The translations under genes were made by a program, and so were the position numbers. Under the pieces are notes generated by a model, which worked only from the letters and a program-made list of their open reading frames with translations, had not been told where the DNA came from and searched no databases. Shown piece by piece: positions 45,901 through 56,989 of a stretch of 64,000 nucleotides of DNA (positions within the stretch are counted from its first letter, which is position 1; every line of letters begins with the position of its first letter). Origin of the DNA: Volvox africanus (Eukaryota > Chlorophyta > Chlorophyceae > Chlamydomonadales > Volvocaceae). The stretch covers positions 3,696,001 through 3,760,000 of the forward strand of contig BSDZ01000010.1 in the NCBI GenBank assembly GCA_030268105.1, given 5' to 3'.

Positions 45901-46198
45901 CTGGTGTAACTGTGCATAGGGACGGGCCCCTTTTCGCTGCAATTTTTATTTCGCTGACCCTATTGACCATCGCCAGCTACGTCCATGACATGATTCTCTT
46001 ATTATGCGTTCTATCCCCGACACCGCCCACGTTCCTTGCAAATCCCACCAGGTGTGGAGTTTGAGGTGGTGGTGGACGTCAAGGACAGCAAGGACACGCG
46101 GGTGCAGACTGTGCAGGTGGGGGGGATTGGGAAGGGTAGGGACTTGGCAGGGGGTGCGGGCTTGTGCAGTGTGCCTCTGCCACTGGATTTGTTGATTA

Positions 46199-46249
<51 letters not shown>

Positions 46250-49200
46250 CTAGAAGGGGTCTTCCGTTCCGGCACATTTCACGAGCTCATTCGTCTTCAC
46301 ACAAACACGCACATCCGGACGACATCTCGGGCACGACACCGTGTAGGATTCAGTTATTCGCGTTAAGGCCAGGTCCATACAGAGCTCCGCACCAATCCAC
46401 TATCCTCATAACTGAAGCTTGTAGTGCCCGCGCAGCACGAAGTGTTTGGGGGACGCAAAGCGTTCCGCCAAGCATATCCCAGGGTAGCCACACGCCTCTC
46501 GTTTGGAACCGTCGGAACGTTTTTGTGCCATATTGTACGGTTTGCATGCGGGTGCAGATCATCAGCAACAGCATTGAGGTCCGCACAGCGCAGGTGAGGC
46601 CGGCAATCGGCATGGGGGGAAATGGCTAAGCAGGGGGATCGGGGGTTGGTGGTGGCTGTGCCGATAGTGGTAAGTCACATCCTTGTAATGGAGCGGTGCT
46701 CACCTCTGCGCTGACCGAACCGGGGTCGATTTTGGGGATAGCTAGTTTACCTCTGGTAGCCTCCTGTGTACGATAACTAGGATTAGGATAACCTAACCTG
46801 ACTGCCCGACCCTGCAGCGAACTGCAGCCTTCAGGCAGACGTCAGATTTTAACATTTTAGCATTTTAGCATTTAAATATTTTAGTACTAGTAACGTAGGC
46901 GCCGATGCACACCGGCACCCCTGCCTGACATGGATTCTTGTTATCTATCTTGTGAGTCCCCTGTTTCAGGCCACGGTCTCCGCGGATAAGGCATTCATTA
47001 TCGAGTGCATTGAACAGGGGATTGGGATCAACGCCTTCAACAACACCATTCGGAAGTAAGTTCTCGTGCACTGAAGCTTGAAGCCACGGGTCCCACGAGG
47101 GGCTGGGAACCCCGTGCACACCCGTGTTGCACGGTGTGTGTGCGTCCAAAAAAGAGCGGTAAGCATAGTGATCCATGCATTAACTTTGCATACTCACGAT
47201 CATTGCCCAGACAGTGATTGATTCATCGCTTGAAGACCGATCACTTCAGAACCACGTTCTCAGCTTTCAATTTAATCCCCCTCTACATCCAAAACACCAA
47301 ATGGCAGGATGAGGGGGGTCCTAAGCGCCTGCCATATCCGCCTGCGTGTTGCAGGCGGCTAAAGGAGGCGCTCCTCCAGGCTGTTACGCCCAACGCTGTT
47401 GAAATGGGTGACACATCAGCGCTTCATGAGCTGCTCAAGGTATTGGTGGAGGAGATAGCAAGGGAGAGGATCAGGGTTATCATGATTGACACTTCGCAAG
47501 TACGAAGAAAAGCGCTAATGACATTACATGTCCATCCTTACGCCCTCTCAAAGCCACTGTCCTCTTAACGGCCTCCTGCCCTGCTGCCCTTACAGCCGTC
47601 TTTGCTGGTATCTTCGTCTTACCCCTTTATCCTCTCACCCTTCCCAGATCGGCGGCTGCGTGCGGCCAGATGGTATCTCGGACCTGGCCTCCTACTTCAA
47701 GTTTGCGAGTGAGACCGACATGCTGAACATCATGAGGACAATTCAGATTCGCGACCTGCGGCCCAGGGCATTGGCCCTGTCGGGGCGGCAGCGCACCAAG
47801 GAAGTCAGCCTTGCGGATGGGGGCCTGCGCGGTTGGGACGGAGAGTCGTGCAGTCTGCGGGAGTACGTGGAGTCGGAGACAGGCCGCCTGTTGTGGACCT
47901 ATCTGCCCGCCTCACCGGCACTGTGTCACGTAAGTGCTTGAGTGCGTGGAAGCGGGCTGGGAGTCGTGGCCACGTCATGGGGTGGGTTCGATGTTTAAAA
48001 GCACACGGATCCCCCGCAGGACGCACCTCCTTCCTGGGGCCCCGAGGCAGGGCCACGTATCCCATTCCCGCAGTGAGTGGTTGAGGGTGCTGCCCCGGCA
48101 CCATGCAGACCACGACCTATTAGGTATCCCCCAAGATCAGCTGCATACCCCACGTCACCCTGGATTAGCTTTCTTTTTTCCCATGTGTTTCCCATTGAAC
48201 CTGAACTGATCGGTCTTATTCCTCCTTCTGTCCGCCCATCCTCTTCGCTTCGCTCGTCGTCCCTCTTTACGGCCGACCCCTTAGGCGGTCGCTGAGCTCC
48301 TGGTGATGCCCACAGTAGGCAGCCTCTCCCCCGGCTCAGGCGCAGGTGGGACCGGCAGTATCACAGTGAGCAACCGAGGCGTTGAGGAGCTTTGGATAAG
48401 CTTGCGGCCACCCCGTGCGGAGGACTTCACCCGCCAGGATGGCCCCAGCTCCGACAGCCCTTCTGGCACTGGCCCCGGAACGCCGTCATCACCTGCAACC
48501 CCAGTCAGCAGCCGACCCTCCAGCGCCACACCGGCTAGCGCCACCGCCGCTCGCGCCGCTGCACGTGCCATTGCCTCGCCCAACCGCCGCCGCCTCGCTT
48601 CCGCAGTCAACATGAACTCCTTACTCGCCGTTGGGGGAGGCAGATCTGCGAGCGCCTCGCGCCTCAGCTTCGCACCACTTTCAGCCATCAGCGGGTCCGC
48701 CACTGCGGCCGCGTTCTCGGGCAGCTGTGGGAGCAACAGCGCCGGTGGCAGCGCGAATAGCGGGCCGGTGGCCCCAGCCACAAGCCCCACTGGAGTTGCA
48801 GCAGCGCCACCCTCGCCCCGAATCGGCCTTGGCGGGATGTTTTTCCGCACACGACGATCCTCTGCAGGTGCACCGGCGTCACCGTCTAGTGCAGGCATGT
48901 TAGGCCGCGGCTCTGTGGCTAGCCACGGGAGTGACCTTGCCGTGGATAACTCGCTTCTATCCGGACTGGGATCTCCCCGGCTGCCTGAGAACAGGGAGGT
49001 GGCGCTGCCCCCCGGGCGACCGGCGCTGTGGACGGCAGTTGGTGCAAGTCGGACACTCAAGATGTTGTGTCTTCACCAGGCCGTGTTGGGTCCGCAAGAC
49101 CTACAGGTAGGAGCAGTGGGGTAAGCTCGGCTGCACATGTGTGTGTGGGATAGGGGGGCTTTTTGCTTCCCCCGTGGCCACTAACTAGTAGTTCCTACCT

Positions 49201-52200
49201 TCCCCTGTGTTTTGAGGCACCCTCTTCCGCTCACTCATGTTGACTTCTTCGAAATCAGTGATTTTCCCGGGTTCAGCACCCACCGCCAGCATACAGTGGA
49301 ATCTGCCGGATGAACAGCGGCCTCAACTGCACTCCTGGTCGGCTCACAAGTCACTATAACCGGGGTCCTCACCGTCCGTCAGCATCGGGGGCACAGTCAC
49401 CCTCAATCAGAGTAGGGATGTTGATCCCCCTCTCAGTCAGGATCAATCCTGGAACTTCCAGGGACACATCATTGTCGTACCTTACCGGTTGTAACCAGAC
49501 ACTGTGATACATGTGTGTACATGTGTGTATCTGAGGAACGAGACATGAGGTGGGCGGGTAGTCCCAGGGTGATCAGCGTCAGAGGGTAGTTCTCACGGTC
49601 GCTTGTTCATTCATCGTCTGCTGTCTACGAGTGCTGTGATTAACAGATAGCCGCAGGAGACCCCGCACACTTCCGTCTCACATATCTCCCTCCTCTCGTC
49701 ACTGGCCCACGTCGGCTCCCATCCATCATGGCAGATGCTTAACTCTGCGCTACAGACGACTCGAACTCTGGAGGCGCTGCAGGTGGGCGCCATAGCCACT
49801 TGGGTTGCGTGTTTTGTGATGTGCTCCGGAGCGGGGCGCCGCATCATATAGTACTTGGGTTTAAGTAGAGACCACGAACGGCTAGGAGGAATAGGAGTAG
49901 GGGGGAAATGGAAAGCAGAGACGGGGACGGCAATAGTTTAGGTAATGGAGAGATGGCGCCAAAGCTGAGGGTGGGAAGCTGATAAACGGCCCCCCAGTGT
50001 GTTTGTATCGCGTTCATCTGGACCGCCCGGATGGCAGCAACCACGCTTTCCAGGGGTTGGACCTGTTGTTAACCACCTCCTTGGTTTTTCAGTTCTTTAT
50101 AAGTTGTTTAGTTTGCGGATCGAACTCTGCCCATCTCCCTCCGGTCGATCAGATCGTGAAGTGCGTGGCTCCAGGCACGAACGAAGCCTCTGTTGCAGCT
50201 GCCACTTCTAAACTGAACGCGGAGCTGTTTGCCGTGGGACTCGGTTGTGGCAACCTGCGCCACTTGCACGTGCGTCCTGGGGACTTGCTTTACATGGACT
50301 CGTTCCCGGCTTCGGCACTGGGGGTGAGTGGGGTTGACGGATGCTGAAGGCCTAGAACGTGCCCCTAATTGAAACTGGAGCAGGTGGAGGGACACAAGAG
50401 ATTTTCTACCTTGTCTTGGGAGGGCTTTTTGTGGGATTAGAAGAGAGCAACAGATACAGCAGTCACAGGGCGCCTGGATACAGGGGAGTGACCGTCATGC
50501 ATTGCCATTGTAACCCCTCTTCACTTCTCCACTCTCCATATCCTACAGAAAGCCAGTTCCTCGTTCCTGCTGCGGCGGGTGACTCTGGCCCCCGTCGCCC
50601 TGGGCCCCACGGCCATCCGCCAGCTGGGTAAGGCACTGGCCCCACAGCCCTACCTGCACAGCCTCATTGTGGGGATGGACCCCGCACCACCCGCGACGTG
50701 GATGCCCAAGGTGAGACACGGAGCAGTGATGTGTGAGGCTAACCACCGCAGCGTGGGGAAGGATGGGGCGGGGCGAGGTCGTGTGGCATGGGTGGTAGGA
50801 TTGAGGAGACGTCACTTCATGAATAGAATTGTGAGTTGTCGCGGGGGAAGTGCGGAGTGGGATTAGAAGTTGCTACAAAGGGCCAAGTTGAAAGTTCAGA
50901 CGAGGTGGAGGGGGGTGGGGCCCTTCGGAGGGACTGATGCGGATGCACGAGTCGGCCTTGCGACACGACAGATATATGATATGTGGTGTGATGTCTATGT
51001 TCTTTGAGGTCACGTGCGATACGGAATGAGACAGTCGTACTACGTGGCTTTCCTGAGAGCCGGTCCGAAGGCGCTTCATAGTTCCCTTTCGCATTGGCCC
51101 TCCCCCGTCACTGAGTTCCCAGCTTCGTAATGGCGGTCTCCCTGTCATAAATTGCCATCCACGGTACTATCCTTCAGGAGCAAACTGAATGGGACCAGTG
51201 GCTGGCTTACGAGGACAAGAATGAGCCGGAGATGTCGGAAAAGCGGCGGAAGCACCTAGGTCTGCTGGATGAGTGAGTGGGGACCGCATGGCAATGTATG
51301 ATCACTATTGCGAAAGAGGGCATAGATGGAAGTGGGGGTGCAGAGGCAATGATGGGGAAAACACGTTTGTCACAGATGGCTCCTCTCAATGTCCAAGTCG
51401 GAACCACTCCACGCAGCGACCAGTCTCGCGTGTCCGTCAGTTTGCTGTCCGTCCTTACTTCCCTGCCTTAACCCCTGCCAATCTTAATGCGCTTAACTTC
51501 CCCAGTGATCAGACCGCCTACCTCGCCAACGCCTGGGACTTCAAGGACGACCTCGCCTCACTCCCCGACCCCGATCGGGGATACGCGGCAGTGCAGCAGC
51601 GGGCCGCCGCCATATCCTTCTTCCTCACCCTTTCGGCGGGCTGGAGGGACGTGGGCCAGTATTGCAGGCAGTACGCCAAGTGGGCCTGGACGCGTAAGGC
51701 ACAACCGGACGAGCAGCTGGTGAGAGCCCAGAGGAGGAAAGGGAGGAAGATTGGGGTGGGGCGGGGAGGAAACTGGGTTAACTAAAGGGAGGGGTGGAGG
51801 GGGTGGGAAGAGCTGAGGAGGAGGGAGGAGGGAGGAGGGGGAAAGGGAGGGGAGAGACGCGGGGAGACGGAAGGCATGCATGCTGAGGGACGGAGGACAT
51901 CGAATGGATGAGTCAACCCGCCTCCCTTGATCAATCTCGGCGTGTTTAATTTCTGATAAACACCTACATGTGATGCCCAAATCCATCCCGCCTCCCAGAC
52001 CCATTTGAAGAGCCCTAACAGCTTCGAGACGTACCGTGCATTGGCTATTGAGATGCTGCGGGTAAGAAGGCAAAGCGAGGTAGTGCTAGGATTGCGGCCT
52101 AAGGAAGGATTTCACTCTATCAGTATCAGTTGTTAATGGACGCAGCCTTCCACTTTGGACTCTTGAAGCGGTTGCAGGACAAGACGTCATAGCCGTGCGT

Positions 52201-52514
52201 GTGGGGAGAAGCGCATGACATGCAGGCCCCGTTGTTGCTACAGAGGCGGGAAGCTCTGTACATTTCACCCTACTCGCATTTGAAGATGTGAAGATTATAG
52301 GGGAAAGTGGTAATGCGCTGATTGCTCCTCCAGGGAGAAGTTTCATCTTAAGGTCCCTCCGTCGCTGTCCCTCCCTCCCTCCCTCCCTTGCGCCTTCCCT
52401 GTCCCTCCCCACTTCCAGGCTGCACCCGAGAGTTACTCCAGCAAATTTGACCCCAACGAGCAAAGGAGGCGCTCCACGAAGTCGCGGCTTCAGGCAAGTG
52501 CAACGAGCATGTGA
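42948..52514 (+). CDS. TIR-like ('SHAW' motif) and LRR-like multidomain protein, about 21 exons, family unknown
   Basis: Exons: 42948-43064, 43153-43299, 43544-43611, 43908-44069, 44730-44775, 45120-45162, 45574-45644, 46052-46116, 46558-46593, 46970-47055, 47355-47439, 47648-47929, 48020-48072, 48285-49106, 49735-49782, 50153-50323, 50549-50710, 51178-51272, 51506-51719, 51999-52061, 52419-52514; about 975 residues. Phases match except at 43611/43908 and 48072/48285, so an exon there is missed or misplaced. The N-terminal domain has 'ARFFASHAWTYKF', 'WYYWVDILAVTQ', 'CKAVLFTMHPWRSP' and 'TRVWCLFEALTAI', the order of blocks seen in TIR-type folds (SH-W, W-D, then R-WC-E). A roughly 270-residue Ala/Ser/Gly-rich exon follows. 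Next come leucine-rich stretches ('LNSALQTTRTLEALQ', 'AVGLGCGNLRHLHV', 'IRQLGKALAPQPYLHSLIV') and a unique C-terminal domain ('YLANAWDFKDDLASL', 'YCRQYAKWAW'). No NB-ARC or membrane segment is seen. The final exon contains a possible GC donor (CAG|GCAAGT), so the stop is provisional. Confidence 0.75.
45508..45528. repeat. (TCCTG)4 repeat
   Basis: Four tandem TCCTG pentamers lie in the intron before the exon at 45574. Confidence 0.9.
46202..46248. repeat. (GT)n microsatellite, about 23 copies
   Basis: An uninterrupted dinucleotide run lies in the SHAW-LRR gene intron between 46116 and 46558. Confidence 0.97.
51785..51868. repeat. Polypurine tract
   Basis: About 80 bases are almost entirely G and A on the plus strand (GGAGGA blocks). 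The tract lies in the intron between 51719 and 51999 of the SHAW-LRR gene and creates a spurious Pro/Ser-rich frame on the other strand. Confidence 0.85.
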
Positions 52515-53410
52515 ATGAGTGGATGAGCTGCAGGGAGAGGAACTGGGCTGGGCTGGGAAAAACTACAGCCACGGGCGCCATTGCACCATTAATGCTGGTG
52601 GCAGGTGATGCCTCAATGTCTCAATGGATAATCATGGATAATCATCCATGGAGCCGGACTTCTTCAGGACCGCTATTTCTCCACCTGACCTGCCACATCC
52701 ACTTACTTCCCTACAGCCTCGATAACCTATGGGATATCAACGGGCCATAATCCGCTATGCAAACGTGTCCCCGGCCATTAAACGTCTGTTATCTATACAT
52801 ACCTGCGTGTCTTTTTCCCCTCTCTATGTCCGAGGGGGACACACATGCATCGGGGACACGTGGTGGGTTGACGCATAGCGAGGAGCCTAGCGTGTCCGAC
52901 GTTATGTGGCTGTTTGGCATGTTCACAATTGGCGGAAGGTGATTTTCGCCACCTATCGACAACATGGTCTTAATTATGGTGCCCAAGTGCGTGTGCACGT
53001 GCGGGTGACTTGCTACGTTCAATGGACTGAAGTTAAGCTGGTGCAGCCATAGCCATTCCCACGCCAAGGCTGCCGAGCGTCTGAAGCTGGTGCCTCTCCC
53101 CCTCCACCCACTCTGGAGTTGCCTAACATTATGCTGCGATAGGTGACTGTATTCAGTGTTTGCAGCGGCTTGTTATCCTGGCGCCTATGCTATGCGACTC
53201 CTTTCCCTTGCAACCTGCAGAAAGCGTTTTGGGAGATCTTTATCTGAGACAGGCCAGTGCAGGGCCGGATGATGATGATGCCGTCATTATCAAGCGGCGA
53301 GAGACACCATATCGACCAAGCAGCACTGCCACTGCTGAGTGACCCCAACCAAAATGAACCAAAAATTGCCATTAAGCCAGTGGTTATCGATTGATGTTGT
53401 TATAGTACAA
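52515..53410. other. Intergenic
   Basis: This is the presumed 3' flank of the SHAW-LRR gene. A direct repeat of GGATAATCAT occurs at about 52626-52646. No gene was recognised. If the GC donor at 52494 is used, the true last exon lies here. Confidence 0.45.
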
Positions 53411-53710
53411 AGGATACTTTCATTGACCAAGAACAAAAGTTGGAGGCTTGAAGACGATTTGATACCGTGGTAGTCTCGGGAATTGGCAGATGTTTCATTG
53501 ATGACTCTGCCAGCACCTTATGAGATATTAAAGGTTTGGGGTTCTGGGAGGAGTATAGTCGCAAGGCTGACTCCTAAAGGAATTGACGGAAGGGCACCAA
53601 CAGGCGTGGGGTCTGTGGTTTTATTTGGCTCAACACGGGGAAACTTACCAGGTCCAGACACGGGAAGGATTGACAGATTGAGAGCTCTTGATTCTCTGGG
53701 TGGTGGTATT
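53411..53710 (+). pseudogene. 18S rRNA fragment, degenerate, with internal deletions
   Basis: The segment matches the conserved 3' half of eukaryotic small-subunit rRNA in order: TTCATTGACCAAGAAC and AGTTGGAGGCTTGAAGACGA (helix regions before the 900 loop), GATACCGTGGTAGTCTC, GGCAGATGTTTCATTGATGA, CTCTGCCAGCACCTTATGAG, AAAGGAATTGACGGAAGGGC (the universal '1100' site), CTCAACACGGGGAAACTTAC, CAGGTCCAGACACGGG and GATTGACAGATTGAGAGCTC. About 20 bases normally found after GTAGTCTC are missing. A short piece before the 'GGGTGGTGGT' block is also lost, and many conserved positions are changed (for example CACCAACAGGCGTGG). Matching stops at about 53710. It is a non-functional copy, not part of an rDNA array, because neither flank continues as rRNA or spacer. 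Confidence 0.93.
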
Positions 53711-56700
53711 CACAGTGCCCTTACTGCTTTTGGGGGCCCCTTGGCCGGTCGGTCGGTGTGTTCGACGCAATACGCAATACAACGCAATACAAAGAATCCC
53801 AATTGCATGGATTCCGCAAGGCACAACCAGCTATATATATACAGATATCTTTATTGATAGTAATGCATTAATTACGTTCTGTTAGAGCGTCTTGCTCTTG
53901 AACCGGGAAGGAAAGGTTGATTTATATGTTGCCAAGTCTCAGGACGGTTACGACACGTCAAGCAAAGCCTTCAATCTAAAAGTTCTCTATCTTCCTTGCT
54001 GCCTCCCAAGGACATTAAATGCCCTTGTTGCTTAGGTGGCTGGAACAACTTCTGTACGGGTTCAGTGTCTCCTTGCTTTGGGGGTTACCCTCAAAAGCTA
54101 GGAGTCTTCCTAATATCCAGGCGTTTCACCACTACGCCTGGTCACTTCATCTTACAATTCCTAGCTAGGCTTACCATCTTTAGGTAAAATCTCAAACACG
54201 AAATAACTTCGGTTAATTTCTATTTATTCCTTCTTAAATGCTACAACACGTTCGCTTATCATCTTGTTAGGTCGCATCGACCAGCACATTGATTTTCTTA
54301 AATCGAACCATAATACAACACCTATCCCCCCTCCCGTATGCAGCATCCTTGCTGCATCACGCAGCATCAACTGCAGGGATCATTGAGACTGAGTGGCACA
54401 CAAACGAACCTAAAATGGGCTTCATGTCCGGCTAGATATATGCGTGCCGGTTCCCAAGAGTTATGCTTGATAGAATCCCCGGTCCATTTAACCAAGTACT
54501 CGTGCACCGTGCGCTTGCGTCTGTGCCTACCTACACGACGAGTGTGATAGTTTCGAGAGCTTGGTTTGTATGTTACGCGTCACCCCAACACCAGAGGCTA
54601 AAGCAGGGGTCACCACTGGGCTAAAGAACATCCAATGCTTATCGGTTGATGAGTGAGTTGAGTGCCTGCAAACTCGGAGACTTTAGTTGCGGTCTAAACT
54701 TTCAGTGGCAAACTGCGGCTGGGCTGTAGGCGGCCGCCAGGGCAGCAGCAGACTCAGTTATGTGTAGTGCTTCTGATGGCATGCACGCAGGGAACCATTG
54801 TTTATTCTTGCGTGTCAACAGGAAAACGATAAATTAAATCTTTGGGACTGCCTTTGTATGTCTTCTGCATTGTAGAAGGCGGACTATGAATGTTGGTTAG
54901 CTTATTGTACGGAATGAAAGGGTTTGAATCCGTATAGTGGAAGATGCAGCGGTAAGCCCAGGAGGAGGGACGATGAGAGGAGAGAGAGGGTAAATGTACT
55001 TCTGTGCCCGCACCGGTTGCATACTGTCTCTTTAGCGTAAGGACGGACTTACGTTCCATTGGTGTGGTAGAATCCAGGCGTTGAAAGCTGGATCCTGATC
55101 CATTTCAAATCTATGTTTTGCAGCAGTTTAATACGGTCGCGGATTTCCTTTTCAAGCTTGCTGCGTACCGTTAATTGTACGGCAAAACAACGTGGCCATC
55201 GTAACGCACTGTACCATTATGCAATATTGAAATGGCTTCATATGCGGTGGCCGGTATGCTATATATCTCGGACTCATCACCCCATCCTTCCTTTCTCCCA
55301 TCCCCCACCCGATGTCCTCTCCTGTACTAAGTGGGATATGCGGGGCCAGCAGTCCCGTTACCCCAGCCACTGGTCATTTCCTCTAGAAGCTGAGCTAGCA
55401 AACAGTGTGGCGTATCTGAACAGAACAGAAATACGTATCTGCGCGGACTCCGTCCTATCTGGTTGCTGTGATGCAATATTGAAGGGCTGGAACACTGCCC
55501 GTACACATGCCTCCGCCATCGATATATGGACTGATGTTGCATGATGGGGCGAAGGGTTACCCGGCGTTTGGTTCTGGCCAACTGTGAGGTTGTGGGTTTA
55601 TATGAGAAGGGCTCGTCAGTTGTAGCCGGTTGGATGTTTTTCGGCTCATCCCAGAATGAATTGCAGGGCGCAAAATTAGAGTACTTAATGCGCTGCTCGA
55701 CCTTCGTTGAGCAGCGAGTTAGACACGTCTACACTGTCTATCAATAAGGACTTCCATTGGTAACCTATTGCGCAAGGGATTAGTAACGCTGCGTCACCTC
55801 GCCATTTCCAACACAGGCATCGCTCGGCGCGTCAAGTCAAGAATGCTAGCCCGAGCACAAGACCTTTGGAGCCGTGTAAAAAGGCTTCTGCTGCTGCACT
55901 ATCACGAGTAGCGCATAAGAAAAAGTCTATCTGCGTTGGCATCACACATTCCGTCCGAGCCCCGAGCGCTCACCAAGCCCAAGAAGTCCCGACGACTGCG
56001 GACGTGACGTTGCTTCGCCCGCACTCACGAACGTCAACAAGCAAGCCGTCCTAGGCAGCTCTGCCCATCCAAGATCCGGTGTGGACGAGCAACAAACCAA
56101 GGGTCAGCCAGCGGTCTCCTTTTCAGGTCGCAGCAGGAACCTGGTCTTTTACAGAGCCAACCCCACTCGTCCCCAGTACTGTGTGTCCTTAGCCATCTAG
56201 GAATCGACCACGCAGTGTGTCATGACAACGTCGTCAGGTACTTCCGTGCACCAGACCTTGTCGGCGGCTGGTGGCTGCTGCCATTCCTCGCCCCTTACCC
56301 GACCAGGTGTCGTCGCTCTCTTCATCCCTCGCCCTCCTCGTCAAACACACACACACAAACAAATGCGAGCGCGCGTTTTCTCATCCTGGCCGCACCTATT
56401 CTTCCCTCGCAAAGCCTCGAGTCCCACGCGCCTTGTTCCCATCTGTAATAAGATTTCAGTTGGAACAGCCAGCCCACCACCATCATCACCCGTACCACCT
56501 ACTCCCGGTTCGGGTGCCCCTCAACAATATCGGTGTACGTATGCGGCAATACTCCCATTAGTGACTCAAACCCGTGAATCATGATCAGTGACTCATAACT
56601 CGACGTTTGTCCGCCCGTCCCGAGCTGGGGAGCCCAACCGACCACTCCAGAGCTTTACCACCGTCCCATCACAGCTTGGGCCGAATCCCCTCCTCCCGAA

Positions 56701-56845
56701 GTGGGGCCCTCATTGAACACCCCTCTCATGCTCACGATACGTCGGCTGGATGAGGGAAGACCAGTCTCCCGATGCTGGCGGCTATACCCTTGCCCCAGCC
56801 CCATTTCCACCCCATCTCCCCTGTAGGTAAGGGGCCACACGATCC
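53711..56845. other. Intergenic, 3.1 kb, no supported gene
   Basis: Short frames on both strands (for example minus 54802-55059, plus 55541-55747 and plus 55866-56054) lack motifs and splice partners. The stretch 53985-54190 contains a small inverted repeat (CAGGCG...CGCCTGG near 54118-54140). It is not a tRNA by the checks I could make by eye. Confidence 0.45.
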
Positions 56846-56873
56846 GCCTAAGCCCTAAACCCCTAAAACCCTA
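56846..56873. repeat. Degenerate CCCTAAA telomere-like repeats
   Basis: Three or four imperfect copies (CCCTAAACCCCTAAAACCCTAG) occur here. In plants and green algae the same word serves as the telomere repeat and, near genes, as a telo-box regulatory motif. It lies about 120 bases downstream of the NUDIX stop codon. Confidence 0.7.
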
Positions 56874-56989
56874 GCGACCATGTTTGAGCAGCTCTCGCTT
56901 TCTCGGCACCCACCCACCACTGCATGCCGCGACGTAACAACAGGCGTCATCGTTCAACAACCCCTCATTCGTTTATTATTATTCTACGA

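Noticed and set aside
48281..49060. Minus-strand 259-codon frame opposite the Ala/Ser-rich exon
   Set aside because: It is antisense to the low-complexity exon. The plus strand connects in phase with flanking exons, while the minus strand does not.
53985..54190. Possible structured RNA or tRNA next to the 18S fragment
   Set aside because: There is only one short inverted repeat, no cloverleaf, and no continuity with rRNA.
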